This document shows positions 12,785 through 22,228 of a DNA stretch of 64,000 nucleotides, piece after piece. The DNA comes from Bradyrhizobium sp. B097 (GTDB taxonomy: Bacteria > Pseudomonadota > Alphaproteobacteria > Rhizobiales > Xanthobacteraceae). Location of the stretch: contig NZ_CP152412.1 in assembly GCF_038957035.1 (NCBI RefSeq), forward strand, positions 6,072,501 through 6,136,500, written 5' to 3'. The translations under genes and the position numbers were made by a program. The notes beneath the pieces are model-generated. The model worked only from the letters and a program-made list of their open reading frames with translations. It was not told the DNA's origin and made no database searches. Each line of letters starts with the position of its first letter. The stretch's first letter is position 1.

Positions 12785-14052
12785 CTTGAGCTCTCACGCG
12801 CGAGCGAAAATGGATTGCCGACGAGCCCTTCAATGGTCGCGACGGCAATGTGGAAGTTCTGCAAGGCCTCCTGCTCACGCAGCCGCGCCTGAGCGAGGCT
12901 TGCCTGAGCGTCCAGCACTTCGAGGAGCGAGAAGCGGCCTTGGCTATAACCGTCAGAAATGGCTTGGCTCGCTTGCTCCGCTTTCGGGATCGCGACTTCG
13001 CGAAGGACAGTAAGCTCCCTCAGTGAGCCCTGCACCGAATCGTAGGCCCGGCCTGCAATCACGATCAGCGTGTTCCGGGCTGCTTCGCGCTCTGCCCTGG
13101 TCTTCGCCAGGCTCTCCTGGGCGGACAGGATATTGCCTTGGTTCTGGTCGAACACCGGGATCGGCACCGAGAACGTCAGTCGGACGGCATCGTCGTTGGT
13201 CTCGTTGAAATGCCGCCACCCGGCAGCAATCGTGACGTCCGGATAGGGCTTCAGCCGTGCCAGCAGAAGTTGCGCGTTCCGCTGCGCATAGACCGCGGTC
13301 CAGCGCACCAGCTGCGGATTCGCGTCGATCGCCGCCACGATCGCCTTGAAGGCCTGCGGCTGTCCGGTGGCGTCGAGCCGCCCGGAGACGGCGGCGAATT
13401 TCGGCGCCGTATCGCCCATGAGAACTGCCAGTTCGCGCCGCGCACTGGCGAGGGTCGATCGGACGCGTTCGCGATCCGCCTTGACCAGGGCGGAGGCCAC
13501 TTCGGCCCGGCCGGTCTCCGCCGGCGAGGATGCGCCTGCCTCGACGCGCCGCTGTAGCAGCGGGGTCAACTTGTCGATGGCTGCGACCTGTTCATCCAGA
13601 ATCTGAATTCGGCGCTGCCCGCCCAGCACGTTCAGGAATGCGATGGCAGTCTCAGAGAGAACTTCCAGCCGGACCGCCTGACGCTGGATCGCCGCCGACT
13701 GGACACCGGCCGCGCCGGCCGCAATGCGAGCCTCTCGCTTCCCGAACCATTCGAATGCCTGGCTGATCTGCAAGGTGGTTTCGGCGGATTTGGTCCCCCG
13801 AAACTTGCCCGTGCCGAAGGAATTGTCCTGTTCGTAGGACACCTCAGGATTGAGCAGCGCGCCTGCCTGGATGCGTTGACCGGCGGCAATCCCCACGTCC
13901 CGCTCGGCCGCCGTGAGACGCGGGCTAGCCGCGAGTGCACGCGCGAGCGCGTCCCTCATCGTCAGGGTTTGCGAATGTGAAGCGCTCGCCAGCCACGGGC
14001 TGAACAGAAATACCATCGCCCACGCAAGAAGCGTGGCCTTCTTCCGAAACAT
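12781..14052 (-). CDS. czcC: TolC-family outer-membrane channel of heavy-metal efflux
   Basis: This is the outer-membrane factor of the tripartite exporter. The 423-residue protein has a signal peptide (MFRKKATLLAWAMVFLF... ASASHSQ) followed by two repeats of the long alpha-hairpin plus beta pattern of TolC-type proteins (MRDALARALAASPRLTAAERD, later GRFSLLEVLDAQASLAQAR). It is upstream of the adaptor and overlaps it by 4 bp. An AGGT sequence eight bases upstream supports the ATG at 14052. Confidence 0.92.
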
Positions 14053-14108
14053 GAGCAGTTACCTGACCAAGCAGAACAATCGAGCGCTCGCGCGCTCCGA
14101 ACAGGCGC

Positions 14109-14495
14109 TCAGGCAGGGTACTTGGGCGGCGGCGTATCGAGCCCCGGATGATCCTCAAGAAGGAAGTTCGGCGTGGCGTATGTCGGTGGGATCGACTTTG
14201 CCGCCCGCTCCCCGACCAGGACGGGCGGCGGAACGAGCAAGGGAACACACGTGTAGCAATGATCTACGACCGTGACAGGAGGCTTCTTCGTATCCTGGTC
14301 GGATTGACCGGCCACGGCTGCAAATTCGAGTTGTTCGACCTGCTCAGCCGACGCAAGCGTCTCCCCCGCACAGGCAATTTCTCCAGCAACACCAACGACG
14401 ATATACGCAAATGCAAGACAAACGGTCAGCAGCCCGCGCAGCGCAGGTGCAAAGGGACGCCGTTTTTGGCCGACTTTCGGTTTCATCGAGGACAT
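14109..14495 (-). CDS. Small exported or membrane protein heading the czc-type operon
   Basis: The product (128 residues from the ATG at 14495) has one strongly hydrophobic segment (LLTVCLAFAYIVVGVAGEIACAG), then a soluble tail with an HCYTC motif and several prolines (LLVPPPVLVG). It is 57 bp upstream of the channel gene on the same strand and is probably the first gene of the operon. The HCxxC motif could bind metal, but I do not recognise a named family. The start is uncertain: ATG codons at 14495 and 14486 both lack a clear ribosome binding site. Confidence 0.65.
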   Translation of the reverse strand: MSSMKPKVGQKRRPFAPALRGLLTVCLAFAYIVVGVAGEIACAGETLASAEQVEQLEFAAVAGQSDQDTKKPPVTVVDHCYTCVPLLVPPPVLVGERAAKSIPPTYATPNFLLEDHPGLDTPPPKYPA

Positions 14496-14840
14496 CGGAT
14501 AGCAAGGACGGCGGTCGAACACTACCACAAATCCGGCCTTTCAGGACGCGGTTCACACGAATGAGCACCGCATGCGCCGACCCGGTCGCGCGGCCAATGT
14601 CCCGATCCCCTCATTGTCTTGCGACGCGAAATCCAGACCGACAGTCTCGCGCGTGATCCACCTCACTGTTGCTGAAGATTGCCACGAGGCCGCGAAGGCC
14701 CGTGCACCGTCAATGCATTGCACAAAAAATTCGGCCCTCTTTCCACCGCCACGGTCAAACCAGCCCGTCTCACGGCCCTGATTTCAATTGCTTGTCATAT
14801 GCATCGATCAAAATCAGAGGCATTGGGACAGGAGTTTACC
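14496..14840. promoter_or_regulatory. Divergent promoter region between the czc-type operon and pit
   Basis: About 345 bp separate the small exported protein gene (minus) and the phosphate transporter (plus). The stretch must hold promoters for both. An AT-richer part lies around 14770-14825. I see no strong inverted repeat resembling a MerR- or ArsR-type metal operator and no regulator gene in the cluster. One open frame (from 14679) runs into pit but has no ribosome binding site. Confidence 0.5.
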
Positions 14841-16463
14841 ATGAGCGATATGGCGTTACCCGGCTCGATCGAGCCCGCCCTGAAAAAGGGTCCGGACCTC
14901 GACAAGGGCTTCCACCCTATGACGGGGATCATTTATTTGGGCGTGGTCGCAGCCGCGCTGCTGTTCGTTGCCTACAGCATCTATGCCGACGTCGACGCCA
15001 CCGGCACGCGCGTCACGTCGTTCCTGCCCTACATCATGCTGTTCGTCGCGCTGCTGATCGCGCTCGGCTTCGAATTCGTCAACGGCTTCCACGACACCGC
15101 CAACGCGGTCGCCACCGTGATCTACACCCGCTCGCTGCCGGCGCATATCGCCGTGGTCTGGTCGGGCATGTTCAACCTGTTCGGCGTGCTGCTCTCGAGC
15201 GGCGCCGTCGCGTTCGGCATCGTGTCGCTGCTTCCGGTCGAACTGATCCTGCAGGTCGGCTCCAGCGCCGGCTTTGCAATGGTGTTCGCGCTGCTGATCG
15301 CCGCCATCATCTGGAATCTCGGCACCTGGTGGCTCGGCCTGCCGGCCTCGAGCTCGCACACCCTGATCGGTTCGATCATGGGCGTCGGCATCACCAACGC
15401 GCTGCTGCGCGGCCGCGACGGCACCTCCGGTGTTGACTGGTCGCAGGCGACCAACATCGCCAAGGCGCTGCTGCTGTCGCCGCTGTTCGGCTTCGCGCTC
15501 GCCGCCGGCCTGCTCTACATCCTCAAGATCGTGCTGGCGCGTGCGACGCCCGCGCTGTTCGGCGAGCCGGTCGGCGACCAGCCGCCGCCGTGGTGGATCC
15601 GCGGCATCCTGATCCTGACCTGCACACTGGTCAGCTTCTTCCACGGCTCGAACGACGGCCAGAAGGGCATGGGCCTGATCATGCTGATCCTGATCGGCAC
15701 CGTGCCGACCGCATACGCGCTGAACCGCGCGCTGCCCGCGAGCCAGATCGAGCAGTTTGCCGCGCACTCCACCTCGGCCAGCAAGGTCATTGAAGGCAAG
15801 GCCGCCGGTTACAACGTGATCGGCAATCCGCGCCCGGCCGTGACCAACTACGTCGCGCAGCACCAGATCAACGAAGGCACCTATCCGTCGCTGGCGGTGC
15901 TGGTGCGCGACATCGGACAGCAGGTCGCCCAGTATGGCTCGCTGGCCAAGTTCCCGGCTGACGCGGTCGGCAACACCCGTAACGACATGTACCTGGCGTC
16001 CGAGGCGATCCGCTTCCTGATGAAGGACAAGGAAGCCGAGCTGACCGCCGCCGACGTCGCCACGCTGAACCAGTACAAGGGCTCGCTCGATGCCGCGACC
16101 AAGTTCATCCCGAGCTGGGTGAAGTTCGCCGTCGCGATCGCGCTCGGCCTCGGCACCATGGTCGGCTGGAAGCGTATCGTCGTCACCGTCGGCGAGAAGA
16201 TCGGCAAGACCCACCTGACCTACGCGCAGGGCGCCTGCGCCGAGATCACGGCGGCCGCGACGATCGCGGCGGCTGACGGCTACGGCCTGCCGGTCTCGAC
16301 CACGCACGTGCTGTCGTCGGGCATCGCGGGCACCATGGCCGCCAACGGCTCCGGTCTGCAATGGGCGACGATCCGCAACATCGCGATGGCCTGGGTGCTG
16401 ACCCTGCCGGCCGCGATGATCCTCTCGGGCTGTCTGTACTACGTGTTCTACCACGTGTTCTGA
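14841..16463 (+). CDS. Inorganic phosphate transporter, PiT family
   Basis: This is a low-affinity, ion-coupled phosphate permease of the inner membrane. The 540-residue protein shows both PiT repeats: NGFHDTANAVATVIYTRSLP near the N-terminus with SSSHTLIGSIMG, and the second half with FFHGSNDGQKGMGLI and PVSTTHVLSSGIAG. The PiT-type central soluble insertion (about residues 285-410) is present. The ATG at 14841 has GGGACAGGAG just upstream. A rho-independent terminator follows the stop. Some family members also move metal-phosphate complexes, so its position beside a metal efflux operon may be more than chance, but this is inference. Confidence 0.93.
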   Translation: MSDMALPGSIEPALKKGPDLDKGFHPMTGIIYLGVVAAALLFVAYSIYADVDATGTRVTSFLPYIMLFVALLIALGFEFVNGFHDTANAVATVIYTRSLPAHIAVVWSGMFNLFGVLLSSGAVAFGIVSLLPVELILQVGSSAGFAMVFALLIAAIIWNLGTWWLGLPASSSHTLIGSIMGVGITNALLRGRDGTSGVDWSQATNIAKALLLSPLFGFALAAGLLYILKIVLARATPALFGEPVGDQPPPWWIRGILILTCTLVSFFHGSNDGQKGMGLIMLILIGTVPTAYALNRALPASQIEQFAAHSTSASKVIEGKAAGYNVIGNPRPAVTNYVAQHQINEGTYPSLAVLVRDIGQQVAQYGSLAKFPADAVGNTRNDMYLASEAIRFLMKDKEAELTAADVATLNQYKGSLDAATKFIPSWVKFAVAIALGLGTMVGWKRIVVTVGEKIGKTHLTYAQGACAEITAAATIAAADGYGLPVSTTHVLSSGIAGTMAANGSGLQWATIRNIAMAWVLTLPAAMILSGCLYYVFYHVF

Positions 16464-16499
16464 TGCCGACAGGCTTTCGGCGCGGCAACGCGCCGGACG

Positions 16500-16534
16500 A
16501 AGGCCCGCACCATTGGTGCGGGCCTTTTGCTTTT
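16500..16534 (+). terminator. Rho-independent terminator after pit
   Basis: A 12-bp stem (AAGGCCCGCACC with GGTGCGGGCCTT) and a 3-base loop are followed by TTGCTTTT. It lies between the converging pit and LysR genes and can serve pit directly; AA-rich sequence on its left flank may allow weaker function on the other strand. Confidence 0.85.
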
Positions 16535-16550
16535 GACGGTCGCGGCGCGC

Positions 16551-17459
16551 TCAGGCGGCGTACACTTTCGCGACCTCCGCCAGCAGGCCGCGAACCCATT
16601 TGTGCAGGCCTGATTTGGTTGTCCGGGCGCTCCAGTACATGTCGATCGAGATCGGCACGCGGAACGGCAGCGACGCGACATGCAGGCCGCCGCGCATCGC
16701 CCGCGCCAGGTGATGCGGGATGGTCGCAACCAGCCTTGTGCCGGCGACGATGCGCTCCAGGCTGTCGTGGTTCGGAAGGCTGACCGCGGGCTCAATCTCG
16801 ATCTCCCTCGCCTTCAGCGCCTCGAGATAAAGCGGCTGCCACTCGCCGCTATGGGTGATGAAGACATGCTCGGCCTTGGCATAGGCCGACAGTGCGATCC
16901 GGCCGCGCGCCAGCGGATTGGCCGGATCCATCACGCAGACATAGTGATCGGTGAGGATGTGGCGCCGAAAGAAGCTTTCGCCGACCACCCCGACCGGACC
17001 GAGCACGATGTCGCACTGGTTCTGCTTGAGATGGATGTCGCCATGGCCCGCGGCATCGAGCAGGACGAGACGGACCCGTGGTGCGCCGGCACGCAGCCAT
17101 GCACTGAACTGCGGCATCAGGGTCTGGCGTTCGTGATAGTTGCAGGAGATCGTCACGCTGCCCTGCGCCGTCGCCGGATCGAATTCGGCCGGTGAGGCAA
17201 GCCCGTCGATCTCGCCGATCATGTCCCGCGCCCAGCTGACCAGCGCCGCGCAGCGTTCGGTGGCGGTCACGCCGTTGCCGTTGCGGACGAACAAGGGATC
17301 ACCGAGCGCGCCGCGCAGCCGCTCGACCGCGTAGCTGATGGTAGACTGGTTGACGTCGAGCCGCTTGGCCGTCGCCGAGAACGACTGCAGGTCGTAGACC
17401 AGCACAAGCGTCCGCAAGGTCCCGATGTCGATCGGATCGATCGAGGAATTGGCCGCCAC
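16551..17459 (-). CDS. LysR-family transcriptional regulator
   Basis: The 302-residue protein has a typical LysR N-terminal helix-turn-helix (residues 13-70: LRTLVLVYDLQSFSATAKRL, NQSTISYAVERLRGALGDPLFVR) and a periplasmic-binding-protein-like effector domain. It is divergent from a cytochrome P450 gene across a 138-bp gap holding a perfect 8-bp inverted repeat, so it probably controls that gene and itself. The sequence resembles the NodD/NahR-like branch in layout. The effector is unknown. Confidence 0.9.
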   Translation of the reverse strand: MAANSSIDPIDIGTLRTLVLVYDLQSFSATAKRLDVNQSTISYAVERLRGALGDPLFVRNGNGVTATERCAALVSWARDMIGEIDGLASPAEFDPATAQGSVTISCNYHERQTLMPQFSAWLRAGAPRVRLVLLDAAGHGDIHLKQNQCDIVLGPVGVVGESFFRRHILTDHYVCVMDPANPLARGRIALSAYAKAEHVFITHSGEWQPLYLEALKAREIEIEPAVSLPNHDSLERIVAGTRLVATIPHHLARAMRGGLHVASLPFRVPISIDMYWSARTTKSGLHKWVRGLLAEVAKVYAA

Positions 17460-17512
17460 GCTGCACCTCCCGCCTTGCTGGCGGCCCAGCCTACCACGAG
17501 GTCATGGAATAT

Positions 17513-17540
17513 TTCGATGGCTGATATCAATCCCATCGAA
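17513..17540. promoter_or_regulatory. Candidate LysR operator
   Basis: TTCGATGG (17513-17520) and CCATCGAA (17533-17540) form a perfect 8-bp inverted repeat with a 12-bp spacer containing GATATC. It lies in the LysR-P450 divergent gap, 58 bp from the P450 ATG and 54 bp from the regulator start, which suits a LysR-type recognition site. Assignment rests on position and symmetry only. Confidence 0.65.
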
Positions 17541-17597
17541 TTGAGTGATTACGGCCCGAGGCGCTAGCCTTCGCAAAAAAGCGCTCCGGGAGGACCA

Positions 17598-18779
17598 ATG
17601 ACCAGCACCGTGCCCATCGTCACCGACATCGCGTATCAGGATCTGCTCGACGACCCCTATCCGATCTTCCGCCGCCTGCGCGAGCTGGCGCCGGCGGTGT
17701 TCGTCGAGCCGGCGAAGCTGACGCTGGTGACGCGCTTCGACGACATCGTGCGGATCGAGCGCGATCCCGCGACCTACTCGGCCGACAATCCGACCTCGCT
17801 GGTCAACAAGGTGATGGGGCCGACCTTCATGCGCAAGGACGGCGCCGAGCACGCGATCGGCCGCAAGGCGATCGAGCCCTCGTTCCGCCCCGCCACGATC
17901 AAGGAGTATTGGGCGCCGAAATTCACCGCGATCGCGCAAGAGCTGATCGATGACCTGTCCGCGGCCGATCAGGTCGATCTGTTCTCGGCGCTGGCCGCGC
18001 CGATGGCCTCGCGCAGCCTGATGGCGATGATCGGCTTTCGCGCGATGCCGTGGCAGACCCTGGCCGACTGGTCGCAGGCGCTGATCGACGGCGCGGGCAA
18101 TTACGCGGCCGATGCCGGGATCGAGCGCAAGGCGATGCAGGCCAGCGCCGATGTCGACGCCGCGATCGACGCGGTGCTCGATGATCACCGCAGCAACCCC
18201 AACCCCTCGATCCTGTCCTCGATGGTCAACGCCGATCCGCCGATGCCGATCGAGGGCATCCGCGCCAACATCAAGGTGATCATCGGCGGCGGACTGAACG
18301 AGCCGCGCGACGCGATCCTGACCCTCGTGCTCGGTCTCCTACAAAACCCGGCGCAGAAAGACAGCGTGCTGGCAACGCCGGAACTATGGCCCGCTGCGCT
18401 CGAGGAAGCGGTGCGCTGGATCTCGCCGATCGGCATGTATCCGCGCCGCGTCACGCGCGATGTCGATCTTTCCGGCACCACGTTGCCTGAGGGCCTTCAG
18501 ATCGGGCTCTGCGTCGGCGCGGCGAACCGCGACGGCAACCGCTTCGCTGCACCCGATCGTTTTGATGTGATGCGACCGAAGCAATCGCATCTGGCGTTCG
18601 GCGCCGGACCGCATTTCTGCGCCGGCACTTGGGTGTCGCGGCTCACGGTCGGCAAGATCGTGGTGCCGATGCTGTTCGCCCGCTTGCGCAACTTGCGCCT
18701 CCGCGCGGAGGCACCGCCTGTCGTCCGCGGCTGGGTGTTCCGCGGACCGGTGATGCTGCCGGTGCGGTGGGATGCGTGA
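17598..18779 (+). CDS. Cytochrome P450 with unusual I-helix
   Basis: This soluble bacterial P450 monooxygenase has 393 residues, normal for the class. The haem-binding loop is FGAGPHFCAGTWVSR (Cys341) and the ExxR pair is E270/R273. The I-helix reads GGGLNEPRDAI (about 230-240): the conserved acid is Glu235, but the usual oxygen-activating Thr is Pro236. No ferredoxin or reductase gene is adjacent, so redox partners must be elsewhere. The start at 17598 is preceded by GGGAGGACCA. It is divergent from a LysR regulator that may respond to its substrate, which is unknown. Confidence 0.92.
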   Translation: MTSTVPIVTDIAYQDLLDDPYPIFRRLRELAPAVFVEPAKLTLVTRFDDIVRIERDPATYSADNPTSLVNKVMGPTFMRKDGAEHAIGRKAIEPSFRPATIKEYWAPKFTAIAQELIDDLSAADQVDLFSALAAPMASRSLMAMIGFRAMPWQTLADWSQALIDGAGNYAADAGIERKAMQASADVDAAIDAVLDDHRSNPNPSILSSMVNADPPMPIEGIRANIKVIIGGGLNEPRDAILTLVLGLLQNPAQKDSVLATPELWPAALEEAVRWISPIGMYPRRVTRDVDLSGTTLPEGLQIGLCVGAANRDGNRFAAPDRFDVMRPKQSHLAFGAGPHFCAGTWVSRLTVGKIVVPMLFARLRNLRLRAEAPPVVRGWVFRGPVMLPVRWDA

Positions 18780-18992
18780 GGTCGTCCGGGACGCGGACTC
18801 ATCAAGCCGCAGCCAGACGCGACGCCCTCGGCCGGCCCCGGCCTACGGCCACAAGCGGACATCACCTGTCGGCTCCCCCGTTCAATCCGCCGAAACTGGC
18901 CCAAAGCGGACGTGTTTGAGCGTGCAGAAGTTGCCAATTCCAGGAGAACTCGCGTATGCACTATGTGTAGGGTCGTAGTGTGAGCAATTCAA

Positions 18993-19964
18993 ATGGCGAT
19001 AGAGCTGAGGGGCGCGAGCGGCGAGGGATTTGCGACGTTTGCCGCTGACGGTCGCGTGTTGGATTCCTGGTTTCTTCAGCTGCGCCTGGTCGCGGAGGCC
19101 GACAAGGCGGCAACGGTACGGCTGACGAAGGACGAGATCAACAGATCGCTGGGTGAGTCGGCAGACGGATATGCGCGACACGACGACGTCCGCAATGTCG
19201 ACATCGTTCCAATCCGTACGGAAATTGGCTCCCTTGCATCTGCGCCGACTGATGTGCACGACGCATATCTTCGACTCCATCTCCTGAGCCACCGGGTCGT
19301 TCAGCCGAATTGCCTGAACCTAGATGGAATTTTCAGTCTGTTACCCAACGTTGCCTGGACGACCCTCGGTCCCTGTGAATGCTCTCGTGTACCGGACGCA
19401 CGACTGACAGCACGAAAGCGTGCCCTCGCGTTTGAGGTGACAGGCATCGATAAGTTTCCGCGCATGACCGACTATGTGACGCCTGCGGACGTGAGAATTG
19501 CAGATGCGGATCGCGTAAGGCTCGGAGCCTACCTGGCTCCGGGCACGACCGTCATGCATGAAGGCTTTTGCAATTTTAATGCAGGTACGCTCGGTCCCTG
19601 CATGGTCGAAGGCCGGATCAGCGCCGGTGTGGTTGTGGGAAGCGGCAGCGACGTTGGTGGCGGAGCGTCGATCATGGGCACTCTGTCCGGGGGCGGGAAA
19701 GAGCGGATTACAGTTGGTGAACGCTGCCTGATCGGAGCCAACGCCGGTATCGGCATTTCATTGGGTGACGATTGTATCGTCGAGGCGGGCTGTTATGTCA
19801 CGGCAGGCGCGCGCATCCTTTTGGAAGATGGCCGAGTGCTGAAAGCCAAAGAACTCTCAGGCCAGAAGGGCCTTCTGTTTCGTCGCAATTCCCAGAGCGG
19901 CGCTCTCGAGGCAACCAGACGCACCGCAAATTGGGACGGCCTCAACTCGCAACTTCACGGCTAG
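18993..19964 (+). CDS. dapD: Tetrahydrodipicolinate N-succinyltransferase, actinobacterial type
   Basis: The 323-residue protein matches the DapD form of Corynebacterium and Mycobacterium, which succinylates tetrahydrodipicolinate in lysine and diaminopimelate synthesis. The match runs along the whole chain: LRLHLLSHRV, NLDGIFSLL, DKFPRMTDYV, DADRVRLGAYLAPGTTVMHEG, NFNAGTLG, MVEGRISAGV, DVGGGASIMGTLSGGG, LGDDCIVEAG and LLFRR. Left-handed beta-helix hexapeptides occupy about 170-285. Alphaproteobacterial DapD is normally a different, roughly 280-residue form. The gene is less GC-rich than its neighbours, has a weak ribosome binding site and stands alone between intergenic stretches, which suggests horizontal gain. 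Confidence 0.88.
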   Translation: MAIELRGASGEGFATFAADGRVLDSWFLQLRLVAEADKAATVRLTKDEINRSLGESADGYARHDDVRNVDIVPIRTEIGSLASAPTDVHDAYLRLHLLSHRVVQPNCLNLDGIFSLLPNVAWTTLGPCECSRVPDARLTARKRALAFEVTGIDKFPRMTDYVTPADVRIADADRVRLGAYLAPGTTVMHEGFCNFNAGTLGPCMVEGRISAGVVVGSGSDVGGGASIMGTLSGGGKERITVGERCLIGANAGIGISLGDDCIVEAGCYVTAGARILLEDGRVLKAKELSGQKGLLFRRNSQSGALEATRRTANWDGLNSQLHG

Positions 19965-20100
19965 GCAGCGCACTCGAAAGAAGTCGTCGGCGACATGTGG
20001 TGCGTCAGCGACGTCGCGTTCTGACGCCTCGCGTCATTTGCTGCTGCTGCAATTGCCAGCCAACGGGTCGCGCGAACGCGCGCCCGATGACAGGCTCCGC

Positions 20101-20193
20101 GAAGCAATCCATCTCTTCGCTCGCTGAGCCATGGATTGCTTCGTCGCTGCGCTCCCTTGCGCAAACGCTTCGCGTTTGTCGCAGACAATGACG
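20101..20193. repeat. Composite palindromic intergenic repeat
   Basis: GAAGCAATCCAT (20101-20112) pairs with ATGGATTGCTTC (20131-20142). A second hairpin, GCAAACGC-TTC-GCGTTTGT, follows at about 20161-20179, and the element ends in GACAATGACG. Elements with a GGATTGCTTCG...AATGACG pattern are common between genes in Bradyrhizobium-like genomes. It lies between dapD and the M20 hydrolase gene and contains no gene. Confidence 0.7.
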
Positions 20194-20226
20194 ATTGAAA
20201 GGTAGCGCAGCGACCAACAGCAAAGA

Positions 20227-21399
20227 TCACGCCGCCAGCGCGTCCTCCACGATCTTCACGAAGTACGACGTACCGAACACGATCGCCTCGTCGTTGAAAT
20301 TATAGGCGGGGTGATGCAGGCCGGCGCTGTCGCCGTTGCCGCAGAAGATGAAGGCGCCGGGCCGCGCTTCCAGCATGTACGAAAAATCCTCGCCGCCCAT
20401 CAGCGGCGGCATCGGATGCACGTTGCCGTCGCCGGCCACCTCCTTGGCGATGCGGGTCGCGAATTCGGTCTGCGATGCGTGGTTGACGGTGACGGGATAG
20501 CCGCGCTTGTAATCGAGATCGATCCGCGCGCCGGTCAGTTGCGCCACGCCCTTGACCACTTCACCGATGCGCTTCTCGATCAATTGCCGGACTTCCGGGG
20601 TCAGGGTGCGGACGGTGCCGCGCAAGACCGCGGTCTGCGGAATCACGTTGCGGGCATTGCCGGCGTGGAATTCGCAGATCGAGATCACGGCGGAATCGAG
20701 CGGATCGACGCTGCGCGACACGATCGACTGCAGCGCGGTGATCAGCTGCGCGCCGACCATCACCGAATCGATGCACTTGTGCGGCCGCGCGGCGTGGCCG
20801 CCGAGCCCTTCGATATTGATATTGACCTCGTCGGTCGACGCCATGATTGGGCCGGAGCGGATCGCGAACGAGCCGATCGGAATCCCCGGACCGTTGTGCA
20901 TGCCGTAAACCTGCTGGACGCCGAAGCGGTCCATCAGGCCGTCCTTGATCATGGCGGCCGCGCCGGCCCCGCCCTCCTCGGCCGGCTGGAAGATCACGAC
21001 CGCATCGCCGGCGAAATTGCGCGTCTCGGCGAGATAGCGTGCCGCGCCGAGCAGCATCGCGGTGTGGCCGTCGTGGCCGCAGGCGTGCATCTTGCCCGGC
21101 GTCTTCGAGGCGTAAGGCAGGTTGGTTTCCTCGTGGATCGGCAGCGCGTCCATGTCGGCGCGCAGGCCGATCACCTTGACGTCGCCCTTGGCCGCCCCCT
21201 TCTTGCCCTTGATGACCCCGACCACGCCGGTCTTGCCGAGCCCGGTCACGACCTCGTCGCAGCCGAATTCCCTGAGACGGTCGGCCACGAATGATGCTGT
21301 GCGGTGCACGTCATACAGCAGTTCGGGGTTTTCGTGGATGTTGCGGCGCCAGGCCTGGATATCGGGTTGCAGATCGGCGACGCGGTTGACGATGGGCAT
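20227..21399 (-). CDS. Cytoplasmic M20-family amidohydrolase (hippurate hydrolase/aminoacylase-like)
   Basis: The 390-residue enzyme belongs to the M20D metallo-amidohydrolases that cleave N-acyl amino acids and related amides. Visible features are RRNIHENPELLYDVHRTA, the metal-ligand motif MHACGHDGHTAMLLG, the catalytic pair in QPAEEGGAGA and the late ligand region MGGEDFSYMLEARPG. There is no signal peptide. The frame is open to 21696, but homology starts at MPIVNRVADLQPDIQ, so the ATG at 21399 was chosen. The exact substrate cannot be read from sequence. Confidence 0.9.
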   Translation of the reverse strand: MPIVNRVADLQPDIQAWRRNIHENPELLYDVHRTASFVADRLREFGCDEVVTGLGKTGVVGVIKGKKGAAKGDVKVIGLRADMDALPIHEETNLPYASKTPGKMHACGHDGHTAMLLGAARYLAETRNFAGDAVVIFQPAEEGGAGAAAMIKDGLMDRFGVQQVYGMHNGPGIPIGSFAIRSGPIMASTDEVNINIEGLGGHAARPHKCIDSVMVGAQLITALQSIVSRSVDPLDSAVISICEFHAGNARNVIPQTAVLRGTVRTLTPEVRQLIEKRIGEVVKGVAQLTGARIDLDYKRGYPVTVNHASQTEFATRIAKEVAGDGNVHPMPPLMGGEDFSYMLEARPGAFIFCGNGDSAGLHHPAYNFNDEAIVFGTSYFVKIVEDALAA

Positions 21400-21681
21400 G
21401 AGAATCCTGGCCTCAGAGGTTGGACGTAAGTCCTGTCTAGCATGCAAGAGGCGGTCCACCCAACAGATGTGGCATGCCTCTGGCTTGGGCCCTGCATTCG
21501 CAAATGGGATGCCGAATGTGCCCAGGACGTGGGGCCGGGCAACCTTGCGTCTGTTCGCCAATATCCAGCCCGACAGGATCGCATCCGACCAAAGCCTAAT
21601 AGTGCCGGGGATATCCCATGCGGATACTACTTGAGGTTTCCGCACCGAAATCCTCCAGCCTTCAAAGAAGGGCGCGGCTGC

Positions 21682-22107
21682 ATGACGCCGGATCAAGCGG
21701 TCTTGTTCTCCACCATCATCCTGCTGGTGCCGATGGGCTACTTCCTGCTCGCGGCTCCCGCGTTCCTGCTCGTGAAGCTCGACGTTCCGCCCGTCACCCG
21801 CCTGCTGCGCGGCATGTTCAATGCCTACTTCCTGGTGCTGACGGTCTCGGGTGCGATCGGGACGCTCGCCTTTGCCGCCGCGGGCCGGCCGGCCGTCGCG
21901 CTTGGCATCGCCTTGATCGCGGCATTCGCGATGCTGGCGCGCCGATGGTTCCTGCGGCGGCTCGATGCCGAGGCGGACGCGCGAGACTCAGGTGATCCGA
22001 CCGCGGTGCGGCGGCTCCGCCGGCTGCATTGGGGCGGCATGCTGTGCAACGCGGTTCAGGTGTTCGTACTGGTCGGCAGCATTCCCTATATGGCGCCGCT
22101 GCCTTGA
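21682..22107 (+). CDS. Small integral membrane protein of unknown function
   Basis: The 141-residue product has about four predicted membrane helices: residues 8-32 (FSTIILLVPMGYFLLAAPAF), 46-65, 69-85 and 117-135. A charged segment with several Arg and Asp (RRLDAEADARDSGDPTAVRRLRR) lies before the last helix. The ATG at 21682 has AAGAAGGG upstream. It stands alone, transcribed away from the M20 gene. I do not recognise a named family. Confidence 0.72.
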   Translation: MTPDQAVLFSTIILLVPMGYFLLAAPAFLLVKLDVPPVTRLLRGMFNAYFLVLTVSGAIGTLAFAAAGRPAVALGIALIAAFAMLARRWFLRRLDAEADARDSGDPTAVRRLRRLHWGGMLCNAVQVFVLVGSIPYMAPLP

Positions 22108-22228
22108 TCGAATTTTGCTCCGCCTCTCCCATATCCGCTTACGGCGCGGACGATCATACGCCGCGTCCGCTTTGCCCTCGAAACGAGGCGCAGAGCAAGA
22201 TCCGTTCTCGCCACGCGGAGCCTGCTCG

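Noticed and set aside
14856..16454. A 532-codon minus-strand frame opposite pit
   Set aside because: The product is Arg/Asp/Gln-rich without recognisable motifs, while the plus strand encodes a full PiT transporter.
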